Source of the DNA: Deltaproteobacteria bacterium
GTDB lineage: Bacteria > Desulfobacterota > WTBG01 > CAIYCZ01 > CAIRTM01
Assembly: GCA_024276465.1 (NCBI GenBank)
Contig: JAJRXD010000143.1
Coordinates: 1 to 44,641, forward strand
Direction: 5' to 3'
Length of the DNA stretch: 44,641 bases
The notes beneath the pieces were generated by a model, which ran no database searches, had not been told where the DNA came from, and saw nothing but the letters and a program-made list of their open reading frames with translations. The stretch's first letter is position 1, and every line of letters begins with the position of its first letter. The position numbers and the translations under genes are program-made. Positions 21,850 through 30,783 of this stretch are shown in pieces.

Positions 21850-24049
21850 ATTTATTGCCTGGATACTGTCTCACCCGAAGGGAAACATTGTCATAGTCTG
21901 TCTGTTTCTTCTTGTTTCGGCTTATTATGGCATGTCAGTAAGAATGGACAACAGCATGGAGGTCTGGCTTCCAGAGCATAGTCCGGCCATGATCCAATAT
22001 CAGAAATTCCTTAAGGATTTCGGCAGTGAGGAATTTATTCTCATAGCATTTTATATGCCTGAAGGATTGACCCGTGAGTATATCCTTATGACTCAAAGGC
22101 TGGCTCTTCTGCTTGAAAGGGAAAAGGGTGTTGCAAAGGCCTGGAGCCTGGACAGGAATTTTGACCGGCCTCTGAAAAATTTTGAACTATTCAAGGATGT
22201 AATTCTCAACTCGTCCTTTTGCCGCAGTATGTTGATTTCTAAAGATGGAAAGGTTTCAGCCATCATCCTTGTTCCATCCGTTGAAGGGGTGAGAAACCGT
22301 ATTGACCTGGTAGAAGCGGTAAAAAAACTGGTAGCAGATGAAGTTCCGCCTGACATAAAGGTGTTTATTGCAGGACCGCCGGTTATCAATGCAGAGCTTG
22401 ACCGGATGTCACAGGAGGTTTCGGCCATATACTCGCCCATGCTGTTTTTTGTCTGCCTTGTTCTTCTTCTGTTTTTTTTCAGGTCTATAACCGGCATTGC
22501 TGTGCCTGCTTTTATGATGGGCAGCTCCATGCTTATTACCATCGGATGGATGGGAATATTCAACGCTTCACTCAACATCATTACTGTCGCGTGTTTTCCC
22601 CTCATAATGGTCATATCGCTTGCCTATTCGATTTATGTTTACAGTGCATATCAAAACAGCCTGATTCAACAGGGGGACAGGGTCTCCAGCAGTTGTAAAC
22701 AGAGAGCCCTGTTGATTTCATACAGAACTGTTTTTTTGCCGGTTTTTTTAAGTGCTTTTACTACTGCTGCCGGGTTTGGATCATTGATGGTAAGCAACAT
22801 AACACCTGTCAGAAATCTGGGCCTTTTTGTCTCTCTTGGAATACTTTCCACCTTTTTCCTTGCCATGACATTTTTGCCCTCAATGTTTTTTCTGCTTCCT
22901 TCTCCTGCTTTTTCCGGCAATGGGGGGGGGGGAGATAAACTGCTTAATGGATTTATAAAATATGCAGGGATGTTTGCAATTCGCCGTCAAAAAACCACAC
23001 TCTTTTTTGCTTTTTTGTTGTTTGCCCTGTCTGTGTGCGGGATTTTGCGCCTGAGCGTTGAGACCCATATACTGAACTTTTTCAAGAAAAACAGTCCGAT
23101 TGTCCGGGCCTATAATTTTATCGAAGGCAGTCTGACAGGGCTTTCGCCCATAGAGATTGTGATAGAGTCCAAAAAAAAATTTTTTAAAAATGGAACATTT
23201 AAGCCGGAAACATTGAAGAAAATCAAAGAGCTTCAAAAATATTTAGAGCAGAAAAAAAATGTTTTAAGCACACACTCTGCAGCGAATATCATCAGTGACA
23301 GGACAAGAATAGGTTTCCTGGACATGCTTTTTGTTTCAAAGGAGCCGATGTTGTCAGGGCTTGATGCAGCATTAAAGGATTTTATTAATGAGAACAGCAC
23401 TGCAACCCGTGTTTCCGTAAGGGCAAAGACCCTTGCTTCGGAAAAATACAGCGCGCTTATACATGATATTGATCAGTACCTGGCAATACATTTCAGGGAC
23501 GAGCTTCGGGCTTATATAACAGGTGTTGTTCCGATTATTGTTAATATGCAGGACTGCCTGCTTAAAAATCTTATAAAGAGTTTTTGTATCGCCTTTGGGG
23601 TAATCTGTCTCGTTTTTTTTATTTTTCTGCGCTCAGTGAAAAACACGATTATAAGTATGATTCCCAATATAATGCCTGTAATTGCAATATTAGGATTTAT
23701 GGGGTTTTTTGGAATAAATCTGGATGTGGCAACAGTAATGATTGCCAGTATTGCCATGGGTATTGCTGTAGATGATACAATCCATTTCATCTTTCGATAT
23801 AAACGGGAAAAGACTGGTTCTTCAGATTTTGTTCAGCCGGTTTTGGCTACCTTAGAGGCAACCGGCAAACCCATTTTTCACACATCTCTGATCACCTTTT
23901 GCGGTTTTATTGTTCTGTGTTTCTCGGGGTTTAAGCCGATGATTTATTTCGGGCTTTTAACTGCTGTAACCGTATTTGCTGCACTTACAGGTGATATCAT
24001 TGTGCTTCCGGCGTTGCTCGTCAGGTTTAAGGTAAAATTTGACTGGTGA
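21842..24049 (+). CDS. MMPL/RND-superfamily transporter
   Basis: 735 residues from GTG 21842. Two homologous halves each have one transmembrane helix (about 10-30), a periplasmic loop, and a bundle of further helices. RND signatures include GWMGIFNASLNIITVACFPL in half one and GFFGINLDVATVMIASIAMG followed by AVDDTIHFIFRYKRE in half two. It is short for a drug pump and fits the two-repeat MMPL/HpnN group that exports hydrophobic or lipidic molecules. It is translationally coupled to the hydrolase, with SCP2 upstream. Oddity: 11 consecutive G at 22922-22932 (FSGNGGGGDK, about residue 360), a slippage-prone tract. No periplasmic adaptor or outer-membrane factor is adjacent. Confidence 0.9.
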   Translation: MNRFIAWILSHPKGNIVIVCLFLLVSAYYGMSVRMDNSMEVWLPEHSPAMIQYQKFLKDFGSEEFILIAFYMPEGLTREYILMTQRLALLLEREKGVAKAWSLDRNFDRPLKNFELFKDVILNSSFCRSMLISKDGKVSAIILVPSVEGVRNRIDLVEAVKKLVADEVPPDIKVFIAGPPVINAELDRMSQEVSAIYSPMLFFVCLVLLLFFFRSITGIAVPAFMMGSSMLITIGWMGIFNASLNIITVACFPLIMVISLAYSIYVYSAYQNSLIQQGDRVSSSCKQRALLISYRTVFLPVFLSAFTTAAGFGSLMVSNITPVRNLGLFVSLGILSTFFLAMTFLPSMFFLLPSPAFSGNGGGGDKLLNGFIKYAGMFAIRRQKTTLFFAFLLFALSVCGILRLSVETHILNFFKKNSPIVRAYNFIEGSLTGLSPIEIVIESKKKFFKNGTFKPETLKKIKELQKYLEQKKNVLSTHSAANIISDRTRIGFLDMLFVSKEPMLSGLDAALKDFINENSTATRVSVRAKTLASEKYSALIHDIDQYLAIHFRDELRAYITGVVPIIVNMQDCLLKNLIKSFCIAFGVICLVFFIFLRSVKNTIISMIPNIMPVIAILGFMGFFGINLDVATVMIASIAMGIAVDDTIHFIFRYKREKTGSSDFVQPVLATLEATGKPIFHTSLITFCGFIVLCFSGFKPMIYFGLLTAVTVFAALTGDIIVLPALLVRFKVKFDW

Positions 24050-24059
24050 TTTTTATGCG

Positions 24060-24230
24060 TTATAATTGATGAAACCGTAAAAAGTAAAAATTCGATGGCA
24101 AAGTAAAAAGCTTCAAATTCAAGGCGCGCAAATCCTCCAGGAATGAGGCGTACTTACTGTATCCCGGTTAATGTCGGGAAAGGATGCCGCGCAACGCCGA
24201 AGTTGGACTTTTTACGAAGCCATCATAATT
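24060..24230. mobile_element. MITE-like inverted-repeat element, about 170 bp
   Basis: The ends are related inverted repeats: the left end AATTGATG...CGTAAAAAGT (24066 region) and the right end ACTTTTTACGAAGCCATCA plus TAATT (to 24230). Inner arms around GGCGCGCAAATCCT and AGGATGCCGCGC also pair imperfectly, so the whole element can fold on itself. It has no ORF. Similar ends recur at 12510-12533, 33048-33067 and 43300-43320. It lies between the MMPL and ligase genes. I recall similar sequences in other Desulfobacterota intergenic regions, but could not search. Confidence 0.55.
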
Positions 24231-24289
24231 ATTGCAAATAACGAAGCAGAGTGAACAGGAATTTGTTCAGATAGAAAGTGAGAAGAACC

Positions 24290-25408
24290 ATGGATGCAGA
24301 ATGGTTTGGATCTCCTGTAGATGACTGGCTCAGGCATGTGCTTGAAATTCATTTTCATCCTGAAAGAGGCTCCCGGTACTGGATTGAAAGAGCCAGTGAA
24401 CTTGGTATTGCTGTTTTGTCCGATATTAAAGGGCTTGAAGATCTGACAGCCTTTGGACCCATGGACGAGCAGGCACTGGCTTGCCGGCCTGTTGAGGATT
24501 TTATCCCCAAATGTTTTTTTTCTGAAAAAAAACATTTTATACTTGGGGATACGGCCGGTACAACAGGCAACCCAAAGACAACCGCATACAGGGATGACGA
24601 ATTTTATTTGACCTTTGTAGAATATTTCGGCTATGTTGCAGAAGTGCTGAAATTTCCCAAAGGGGTAAACTGGCTGTGGATTGGACCGGGCGGTCCCCAT
24701 ATTATAGGGAAAGCAGCAAGAATGCTGCCCCCGAGGATGGGCAGCATGGATGCGTTTTCAGTGGACTTTGATCCCAGGTGGATCAAGAAAATGGTACCAG
24801 GGTCCCTGGGATGGGAGCGGTATTTTCAGCATATAGAGGATCAGGGACTTCATATTCTGAATACCCAGGAGATCGGTGTGATTTTTTCAACGCCCCCTGT
24901 TATTGAGCGTTTTGCACGGAAGATGGGAACAGGGCTAAGACACGGGATAAAAGGGGTACATTATGGCGGCTTGTCTCTTGACCCGGGACTGTATAAAACC
25001 CTCAAATCTGAACTTTATCCCAATGCTGTTCATATTGCAGGATATGGAAATACATTATTCGGTGTATGCCTGGAAGTTGAGCCTGATCAACAGGGAAGCC
25101 TCAAATACTTTTCTCCTGGTCCCCGCCTTATATTAAGGATTGTTCCCATGGGCAATCCTGATGAGGATGAAAAAACACAACACAAAAGGCTTGAACAGGT
25201 GGTTCAGTATGAAGAGCGGGGGCAGGTGGTTTTTCACCGCCTTGATGAAAGCTTTCTGATTCTTAACATGTTTGAACGCGACTGCGCCGGAAGAATCCCG
25301 CCAAGTAAGGCTGCCATGGGGCTTGGCTTGAATCTGGATGGAATTTCAGATCCGGCTCCCCCTTTGGATTTCCAGAAAGGCAGGGAAATCCCCCAGGGGC
25401 TTTATTAA
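24290..25408 (+). CDS. Adenylate-forming acyl ligase-like protein (LuxE/PaaK type)
   Basis: 372 residues from ATG 24290 (a GTG at 24278 is a less likely start; neither has a strong ribosome binding site). The AMP-binding P-loop is clear: LGDTAGTTGNPKTT near residue 89. It is followed by WLWIGPGGPHIIG and a second core motif around GIKGVHYGGLSLDPGLYK and HIAGYGNTLFG. It lacks the large C-terminal lid of normal AMP-CoA ligases and matches the size of LuxE acyl-protein synthetases and short PaaK relatives. It may activate a fatty or aromatic acid. It follows the SCP2/hydrolase/MMPL group across the MITE-like element. There is no signal peptide. Confidence 0.75.
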   Translation: MDAEWFGSPVDDWLRHVLEIHFHPERGSRYWIERASELGIAVLSDIKGLEDLTAFGPMDEQALACRPVEDFIPKCFFSEKKHFILGDTAGTTGNPKTTAYRDDEFYLTFVEYFGYVAEVLKFPKGVNWLWIGPGGPHIIGKAARMLPPRMGSMDAFSVDFDPRWIKKMVPGSLGWERYFQHIEDQGLHILNTQEIGVIFSTPPVIERFARKMGTGLRHGIKGVHYGGLSLDPGLYKTLKSELYPNAVHIAGYGNTLFGVCLEVEPDQQGSLKYFSPGPRLILRIVPMGNPDEDEKTQHKRLEQVVQYEERGQVVFHRLDESFLILNMFERDCAGRIPPSKAAMGLGLNLDGISDPAPPLDFQKGREIPQGLY

Positions 25409-25720
25409 GTCTGCCCTGATCCAGGCACAGAGGGGCAGAGTTCACAGAGGCAGTTGTGTTGGCTGTCATTGATTCCCAGATATTCATCGGGATCTGGGAC
25501 TGACTGTTATGTCTTGGGGGTTGCGAGTTAAGAAGATATTTCAACATGCAATTAGTGACATTTGGCTAACAAAAGATGATATGAAAAAATACTATCACTT
25601 TTAATATAAAAAGTCTTGACAACAATAAAACAGGCGCAAAGTGTTATAAGAAAATTTGCTGGCAGGGGTATTGTCTGCTGGTACACTAATTTTAATATTT
25701 TCAGGGAGGAAAGCCAATTT
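25409..25720. other. 312-base intergenic region before the cytochrome gene
   Basis: Contains one perfect 8-bp hairpin, TCCCAGAT/ATCTGGGA (25474-25499), without a T tract. A TTGACA at 25616-25621 has its nearest TTATAA 22 bases away, too far for a standard promoter. No gene is seen; GGGAGGA just before 25721 serves the cytochrome gene. Confidence 0.5.
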
Positions 25721-26530
25721 ATGAAAAGAAACATTCTGGTACCAGTAAACACATTAATAATTACGGCAATTTTTTTATCTCCTGTTTTGTTTTCTGGCGA
25801 TACAGCAGTGTTTTCACAGGAGATAGATGAATGTCTTGAGTGCCACATGGACAGGAATCTGACCAAGGCTGATGATTCAGGGAAAGTTCACAGTCTGTAT
25901 GTGGCTAAGGATGCGTTTATGCGTTCTGTTCATGTTGAGTCGGAATACACCTGTGTTGAATGCCATGAAGGTGTGAAAGCCGACAACCATCCCGAGGGGG
26001 GTATCCCTGACGTAAAGTGCGGTGCATGCCATGAAGAAGTGCTTGAAAAATTTAAAAAAAGCAATCACGGCAAGTTGTTAGACTCTGGTGAACCTGAGGC
26101 ACCCCGGTGTTTTGACTGCCACAGCAAGCATGAAGTTTTGCATCCTGATAATCCGGATTCTGCCATTAACCCTGAGAATCAGATAAAAACCTGTGGAAAA
26201 TGCCACGAAAAAGAGACCAGGGGAACTATCCTTGCGCTTATTGCAACCCAGTTTAAAAACAGTGGGAAGGATAGTATGGTACATGACTTTAGTACAAAGC
26301 GATGTACCTACTGCCACTTTGAAGTGGGTCAGCATGGGAATGATGAGCTTATACCAAAGAACTGTATTAAATGCCATGGCTCGGAAAAATTCTCAGCAAT
26401 TTTTGGTAAGGTTCACAAAACAAGCATTTTTCAGAGCCCCTTTCTGGATATTATTCTGATCTGTTTTGTTCTGGCCGGGTTTTTACTTGTTTTCTTTTGC
26501 AGGAAAATATTTATGAAAAAGGGGAAGTGA
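25721..26530 (+). CDS. Membrane-anchored heptaheme c-type cytochrome
   Basis: 269 residues from ATG 25721, chosen because GGGAGGA precedes it and the next residues form a signal peptide (MKRNILVPVNTLIITAIFLS, then a likely cut near residue 31). Seven CxxCH heme sites follow: CLECH (38-42), CVECH, CGACH, CFDCH, CGKCH, CTYCH and CIKCH. Extra His residues (for example in the SNHGK and DCHSKHE segments) could be distal ligands. A C-terminal transmembrane helix (ILICFVLAGFLLVFF) and a basic tail anchor it with the hemes in the periplasm. It probably carries electrons between the quinone pool or a membrane complex and periplasmic acceptors. It stands upstream of a U32 gene but the two need not be functionally linked. 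Confidence 0.9.
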   Translation: MKRNILVPVNTLIITAIFLSPVLFSGDTAVFSQEIDECLECHMDRNLTKADDSGKVHSLYVAKDAFMRSVHVESEYTCVECHEGVKADNHPEGGIPDVKCGACHEEVLEKFKKSNHGKLLDSGEPEAPRCFDCHSKHEVLHPDNPDSAINPENQIKTCGKCHEKETRGTILALIATQFKNSGKDSMVHDFSTKRCTYCHFEVGQHGNDELIPKNCIKCHGSEKFSAIFGKVHKTSIFQSPFLDIILICFVLAGFLLVFFCRKIFMKKGK

Positions 26531-26630
26531 AGTCCACTGCTTTTTCAGAATCCCTTAATTACAGGAGTAAAAAACTAAAAAAGTTTTAGCAAATCATCAA
26601 ATTTGCTGTTATGGAGGCCACTGAATATTA

Positions 26631-28667
26631 ATGGATAAAATCCCGTCACACGTTGAACTGCTGGCTCCGGTGGGCAGATGGAATGCACTTGATGCAGTGC
26701 TGAAAAATGGTGCTGATGCAGTGTATCTTGCCGGCAAGCAGTACAATATGCGCAGACACCGTTCCGACTTTAATTTCGATCAAGGAGAAATTGCACGTGC
26801 GGCTGACAAGGTTCATGCCTGTGGCGCTAAAATTTATGTTACCTTAAACAGTTTGCTCAGTGAAAAAGAGCTGGATGAAATTGAGGACTATCTCGTGTTT
26901 CTTGAATCAACAGGTGTGGATGCTGTTATTGTTCAGGATCTGGGTCTGATTGGACTTATCACAACCCTTGATCTTGACCTCACACTCCATTCCAGTACCA
27001 TGATGAATGTACACAGCCCTGAAGGTGCAAAAGCCTGTGCGCAGTTAGGTATAAAACGGATCATATGTTCCCGGGATATTACCCTGAACCAGCTCAAAGA
27101 GATGAAACGTGAAAGCGGCATTGAGATGGAATATTTTGTTCACGGTGATATGTGCATTGCTCAAGGTGGTCAGTGTTACGCCAGTGGTATTATTTTCGGG
27201 AAGAGCAGTAACAGGGGCAAATGCATGAAACCGTGCAGGTGGCAATATGATCTGGTAGATTTACAGAACGGGTGTTCCATGAAGACAAAAATGGAAGGGC
27301 CGCATCTTCTCGCAGCAAAAGATTTGTGCCTTTTTCAGTTTATCCCAGAGATTGTGGATGCAGGTGTATCATCCCTGAAGATAGAAGGAAGGATGAGGCC
27401 TCCGGAATATTTGTCAAAGGTTGTAAGAATTTACAGAACAGCAATTGACCAGTACCTGAATGATCCCATAGGCTATGTCAATGATCAAGACCTCTTTGAA
27501 GAACTCCGCAGGGAAAGGGTCCGGGAATTTTCAACATGCTGTGCCTTTAAGAAACCTGATGGCAGTTTGATAGGCTCATCAGGAACAAGGGAGCCGCTTT
27601 TTCTGAGTGCCGCCGGCAAAGAGCATGTGATCGATCTGATTAATCCGGTTGTTTTTCCGTTGTTAGGAGGGAAAAATGAGGCTGCCGGAAAGACAATGAC
27701 CAGGCCCGTGCTTGCTGTTCATGCAGGGAGTGCTGATGCTGCGCAAAAGGCTCTGGAACACGGAGCTGACTGGATATATGTGGGAGGCGAAGTGTCACCT
27801 GTCAGGGGGCAGCGATGGGGATTGTCTGAAATCAGGCTGGCAGCACGGATGGCCCATGAAACGGGTAAAAAGGTGGGGTTGTTAACACCGAGAGTAACGC
27901 TGCCCGCACAGTTAAAGGAAATTGTATGGTTCCTTGAACATATGGATTCTGAAAAGCCTGATGCAGTATTGGTTCACAACCTTGGTGCACTTCATGCCCT
28001 GAAAAATCATACAGATATACCGCTTTATGCAGACTTTTCTTTTAATGTTTTGAACTGCATAGCTGCTGAGCTTCTGCAGAAGCAGGGAATAAATCAGGTT
28101 ACCCTGTCTGTTGAGGCATCTTTTCAGGGTGTTAAGGAACTTGCGGAAGAAGCAATCCTTCCTGTTGAGTGTATTGTTCACGGGCCCTTACCGGCAATGT
28201 ATTTGGAACACTGTATTATAAGTATGACGCTTATGAAAACCTCTTCTCAGGACCCCTGCCGTGGAGCCTGCCGCTACATTAAGTATGGTCTTAAAAACAG
28301 ATCCGGAGATGTTTATCCTGTTGAAGCTGATCAGTATTGCCGCAATCATATTTTATTATCAAAAGAACTTGCCTGTCTCAACTACATAAATGATTTCTCC
28401 CGCCTTGGAGTAAGAAGCCTGCGCATTGAAGCCCAGTATTATGGAGAAGACATGGTGGGATTAGTGACCCAATTATATGCGCATGCCATTGGGGAAAACC
28501 AACAGGAAAAACCTGATGGAGAATTAGTGGAACGTCTTATTGCAGCCAGCCCCGGAGGCTTCAGCTTGGGTGCATATCCGGGCGGGATATTTAAGTCTTT
28601 CGGCAGAAAGAAAAAAGCATCGGATCATTTCGAGGCTGATGCAACGGACAAAGTGCAATCAAAATAG
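26631..28667 (+). CDS. U32-family (peptidase/RNA-hydroxylase type) protein
   Basis: 678 residues. The first half has the U32 signature EYFVHGDMCIAQGGQCYASG then NRGKCMKPCRW (about 165-205), with the conserved Cys set that in related proteins binds an iron-sulfur cluster. The second half (from about 360) is a further barrel-like U32 domain with CIVHGPLPAMYLEHCI and DPCRGACRYIKYGL. Family members include RlhA, which hydroxylates 23S rRNA, and TrhP, which acts on tRNA, so a prephenate-dependent RNA hydroxylase is a reasonable guess; the historical peptidase label is doubtful. GGAGG lies 12 bases before the start. The aminotransferase gene begins 11 bases later. Confidence 0.85.
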   Translation: MDKIPSHVELLAPVGRWNALDAVLKNGADAVYLAGKQYNMRRHRSDFNFDQGEIARAADKVHACGAKIYVTLNSLLSEKELDEIEDYLVFLESTGVDAVIVQDLGLIGLITTLDLDLTLHSSTMMNVHSPEGAKACAQLGIKRIICSRDITLNQLKEMKRESGIEMEYFVHGDMCIAQGGQCYASGIIFGKSSNRGKCMKPCRWQYDLVDLQNGCSMKTKMEGPHLLAAKDLCLFQFIPEIVDAGVSSLKIEGRMRPPEYLSKVVRIYRTAIDQYLNDPIGYVNDQDLFEELRRERVREFSTCCAFKKPDGSLIGSSGTREPLFLSAAGKEHVIDLINPVVFPLLGGKNEAAGKTMTRPVLAVHAGSADAAQKALEHGADWIYVGGEVSPVRGQRWGLSEIRLAARMAHETGKKVGLLTPRVTLPAQLKEIVWFLEHMDSEKPDAVLVHNLGALHALKNHTDIPLYADFSFNVLNCIAAELLQKQGINQVTLSVEASFQGVKELAEEAILPVECIVHGPLPAMYLEHCIISMTLMKTSSQDPCRGACRYIKYGLKNRSGDVYPVEADQYCRNHILLSKELACLNYINDFSRLGVRSLRIEAQYYGEDMVGLVTQLYAHAIGENQQEKPDGELVERLIAASPGGFSLGAYPGGIFKSFGRKKKASDHFEADATDKVQSK

Positions 28668-28678
28668 ACATTCAAGCT

Positions 28679-29977
28679 ATGGCAGAAAAGTATTACGGGC
28701 CGTCAGGGATCGTTGAAAAAAAACAAAAGCACCTTATACCATGTGTCTACCATTTTTATAAAAATCCCCCGCAGTTAGTCAGGGGAGAGATGCAGTACCT
28801 GTATGATCACGAGGGGAACAAGTATCTCGACTTTTATGCAGGTGTTTCAGTTGTCAATGCAGGACACTGTAACCCTGCAATAACCGAAAGGACATGCCGT
28901 CAGCTCAAGACCCTCCAGCATACGACGACCATTTATCTTACACAGCCCATTGTTGAACTGGCGGAAAAGCTTTCATCCATTACACCGGGAAATCTGACGA
29001 AAAGCTTTTTCTGCAACAGCGGCTCCGAAGCAAACGAAGGAGCTGTTTTGTTAGCAAAACTTTTTACCGGAAAAACAAAATTTATCAGCCTGTCACAAGC
29101 ACTTCACGGAAGGACATACATGACCATGAGCCTGACGGGGATTCCCATGTGGCGAACCGACAACAGGCTTTCTGATGACGTCATGTTTATACCAAGCCCT
29201 TACTGCTACAGGTGTTTTCTGAACCTGGCGTATCCGGCATGTGACCTTGCATGTGCCCGTGAAATGGTAAAGGTATTACAGGCAGGCTCTTTTAATGATT
29301 TTGCTGCTTTTATAGCAGAGCCTGTTGAGGGAAATGGAGGGATAATTGTTCCACCACCGGATTATTTTTCTGAAATAGCTGCCATAGCAAAAAAACATGG
29401 CATGCTTTTTATCTGTGACGAGATTCAAACCGCTTTTGGCCGAACCGGGAAAATGTTTGCCATTGAGAACTGGGGTGTTACACCTGATATTCTTACTGTA
29501 GCCAAGTCTCTGGCAAATGGGTTGCCGGTGGGTGCTTTCATAACAAATTCTGAAATTTCAGAGTCCTATACACGTCCAGGGGCCTCCACTTTTGGGGGAA
29601 ACCCTGTTACTGCCGAGACAGCTCTTGCAACTCTTGACGAGCACGAGAGTAAAAATCTCAAGGAAAATGCAAGGCAGATTGGAAAATACTTCAGGGAGAA
29701 ACTTCTGGAATTAAAGGATAAATATAATATTATAGGTGATGTTCGTGGGATGGGCTTAATGCTTGGGGCAGAACTTGTTAAAAAGGACAAAGTGCCGGCA
29801 GGGGAGGAGACAGACCAGATACTGGAATATCTGAAAGACCGCAGAATATTTGTCGGAAAAACAGGGGTGGGAAGAAATGTTCTTGCATTCCAGCCACCGC
29901 TTGTTGTAACGCGCGACAACGCAGATGAAGTCATAGCAGTCCTGGATGATGCGCTTGAAAAAATACCGATGGAATAA
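28679..29977 (+). CDS. Class III PLP-dependent aminotransferase
   Basis: 432 residues with the complete class III pattern: DFYAGVSVVNAGHCNP (51-66), FFCNSGSEANEGAV (110-123) for PLP phosphate, ALHGRTY near 141, FICDEIQTAFGRTGKMF with Asp247 under the pyridine ring, and the Schiff-base Lys276 in ILTVAKSLANGLPVGAF. The general features are closest to alanine-glyoxylate aminotransferase 2/beta-amino-acid aminotransferases by eye, but the amino donor is not certain. It is cytoplasmic and cotranscribed with the U32 gene upstream and YceI downstream (10-base gap). Confidence 0.9.
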   Translation: MAEKYYGPSGIVEKKQKHLIPCVYHFYKNPPQLVRGEMQYLYDHEGNKYLDFYAGVSVVNAGHCNPAITERTCRQLKTLQHTTTIYLTQPIVELAEKLSSITPGNLTKSFFCNSGSEANEGAVLLAKLFTGKTKFISLSQALHGRTYMTMSLTGIPMWRTDNRLSDDVMFIPSPYCYRCFLNLAYPACDLACAREMVKVLQAGSFNDFAAFIAEPVEGNGGIIVPPPDYFSEIAAIAKKHGMLFICDEIQTAFGRTGKMFAIENWGVTPDILTVAKSLANGLPVGAFITNSEISESYTRPGASTFGGNPVTAETALATLDEHESKNLKENARQIGKYFREKLLELKDKYNIIGDVRGMGLMLGAELVKKDKVPAGEETDQILEYLKDRRIFVGKTGVGRNVLAFQPPLVVTRDNADEVIAVLDDALEKIPME

Positions 29978-29986
29978 AAGCACACA

Positions 29987-30661
29987 ATGAAAATTTTCAA
30001 CTTGAAACGCTATATATGTTTTTCTCTCTTTTTTGCAGCCTGCTTTCAGAATGCATCTGCTGGTTCTGAACCAATCCAAACAGGTGATAAGATAACCCGC
30101 GGTTTTTCCTCAGCATCTGAATGGCGGTTTGTGCTTGACCAGGGGAAAAGCAGAATCTCCTTCCTGCTGAAGGGAAATACGCATGATACAAAAGGCTCTG
30201 TAACAAAAATGCAGTGCAGTATATCAATGCTTGTATCTCCTGACGGGTTGTTTTCCGTACCGGATGTTCAAATAGTAATAAATCCGGATGATATTGACAC
30301 AAAAAATGGTATTAGAAATCGCAGGATGAAGAAAACATTTCTTGAGATTGATAAATTTCCTGAAATTATTTTTCGTGCTACTGAAATAAAGAAAAAACAG
30401 GGTCAGCCAGAAGTTTATGCAAATTTAAAAGCAACAACCCCTTTCCCCTTTGATTTAGGCGGAGAGCTTACTCTTCACGGAAAAACAAAAAAAATATCAT
30501 TAAAAATCAATGCCAGCTTTTTAGACGACAGGCTTATTGCTGATGGTGAAACAACGCTGGACCTGAGAGATTTTGCCATAAAGAATCCATCACTGCTGTT
30601 TTTTCGAGTAGCCAATGAAGTTTTAATTCAGTTTCATGTTGAGGCTGTTAGGAACTTTTAA
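29987..30661 (+). CDS. YceI-family periplasmic protein
   Basis: 224 residues with a signal peptide (CFSLFFAACFQNASAGSEP, cut near residue 25) and a YceI-type lipocalin-like beta barrel: FVLDQGKSRISFLLKG, then DPDDIDTKNGIRNRRMKKTF-like spacing ending FLEIDKFPEIIFRATE, then FDLGGELTLHGKTKKISL. The ending reads VANEVLIQFHVEAV. YceI proteins bind isoprenoid lipids in the periplasm, which fits a neighbourhood rich in prenyl and lipid functions, though this is only suggestive. No strong ribosome binding site is present, so it is probably coupled to the aminotransferase gene. Confidence 0.85.
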   Translation: MKIFNLKRYICFSLFFAACFQNASAGSEPIQTGDKITRGFSSASEWRFVLDQGKSRISFLLKGNTHDTKGSVTKMQCSISMLVSPDGLFSVPDVQIVINPDDIDTKNGIRNRRMKKTFLEIDKFPEIIFRATEIKKKQGQPEVYANLKATTPFPFDLGGELTLHGKTKKISLKINASFLDDRLIADGETTLDLRDFAIKNPSLLFFRVANEVLIQFHVEAVRNF

Positions 30662-30695
30662 GCAGATGCACATTCATTATTTGCATCCTTACTCC

Positions 30696-30724
30696 TTGAC
30701 ATATAATATTTTTCTTTCTATTAT
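30696..30724 (+). promoter_or_regulatory. Sigma-70 promoter for the redoxin-cytochrome gene
   Basis: TTGACA (30696-30701), an exact 17-base AT-rich spacer and TATTAT (30719-30724). This is the clearest promoter in the window, about 55 bases from the start codon at 30784. Confidence 0.7.
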
Positions 30725-30783
30725 TTCTACTTTTAATAATTTCAACCAAGTAAGGACAGAGCCCCAGGCTTTGTTAAGAGCCC

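Noticed and set aside
24278-24289. GTG start for the ligase gene
   Set aside because: No better ribosome binding site than the ATG at 24290; the ATG is preferred but the choice is uncertain.
25616-25650. TTGACA...TTATAA promoter for the cytochrome gene
   Set aside because: The spacing of 22 bases is too long for a standard promoter.
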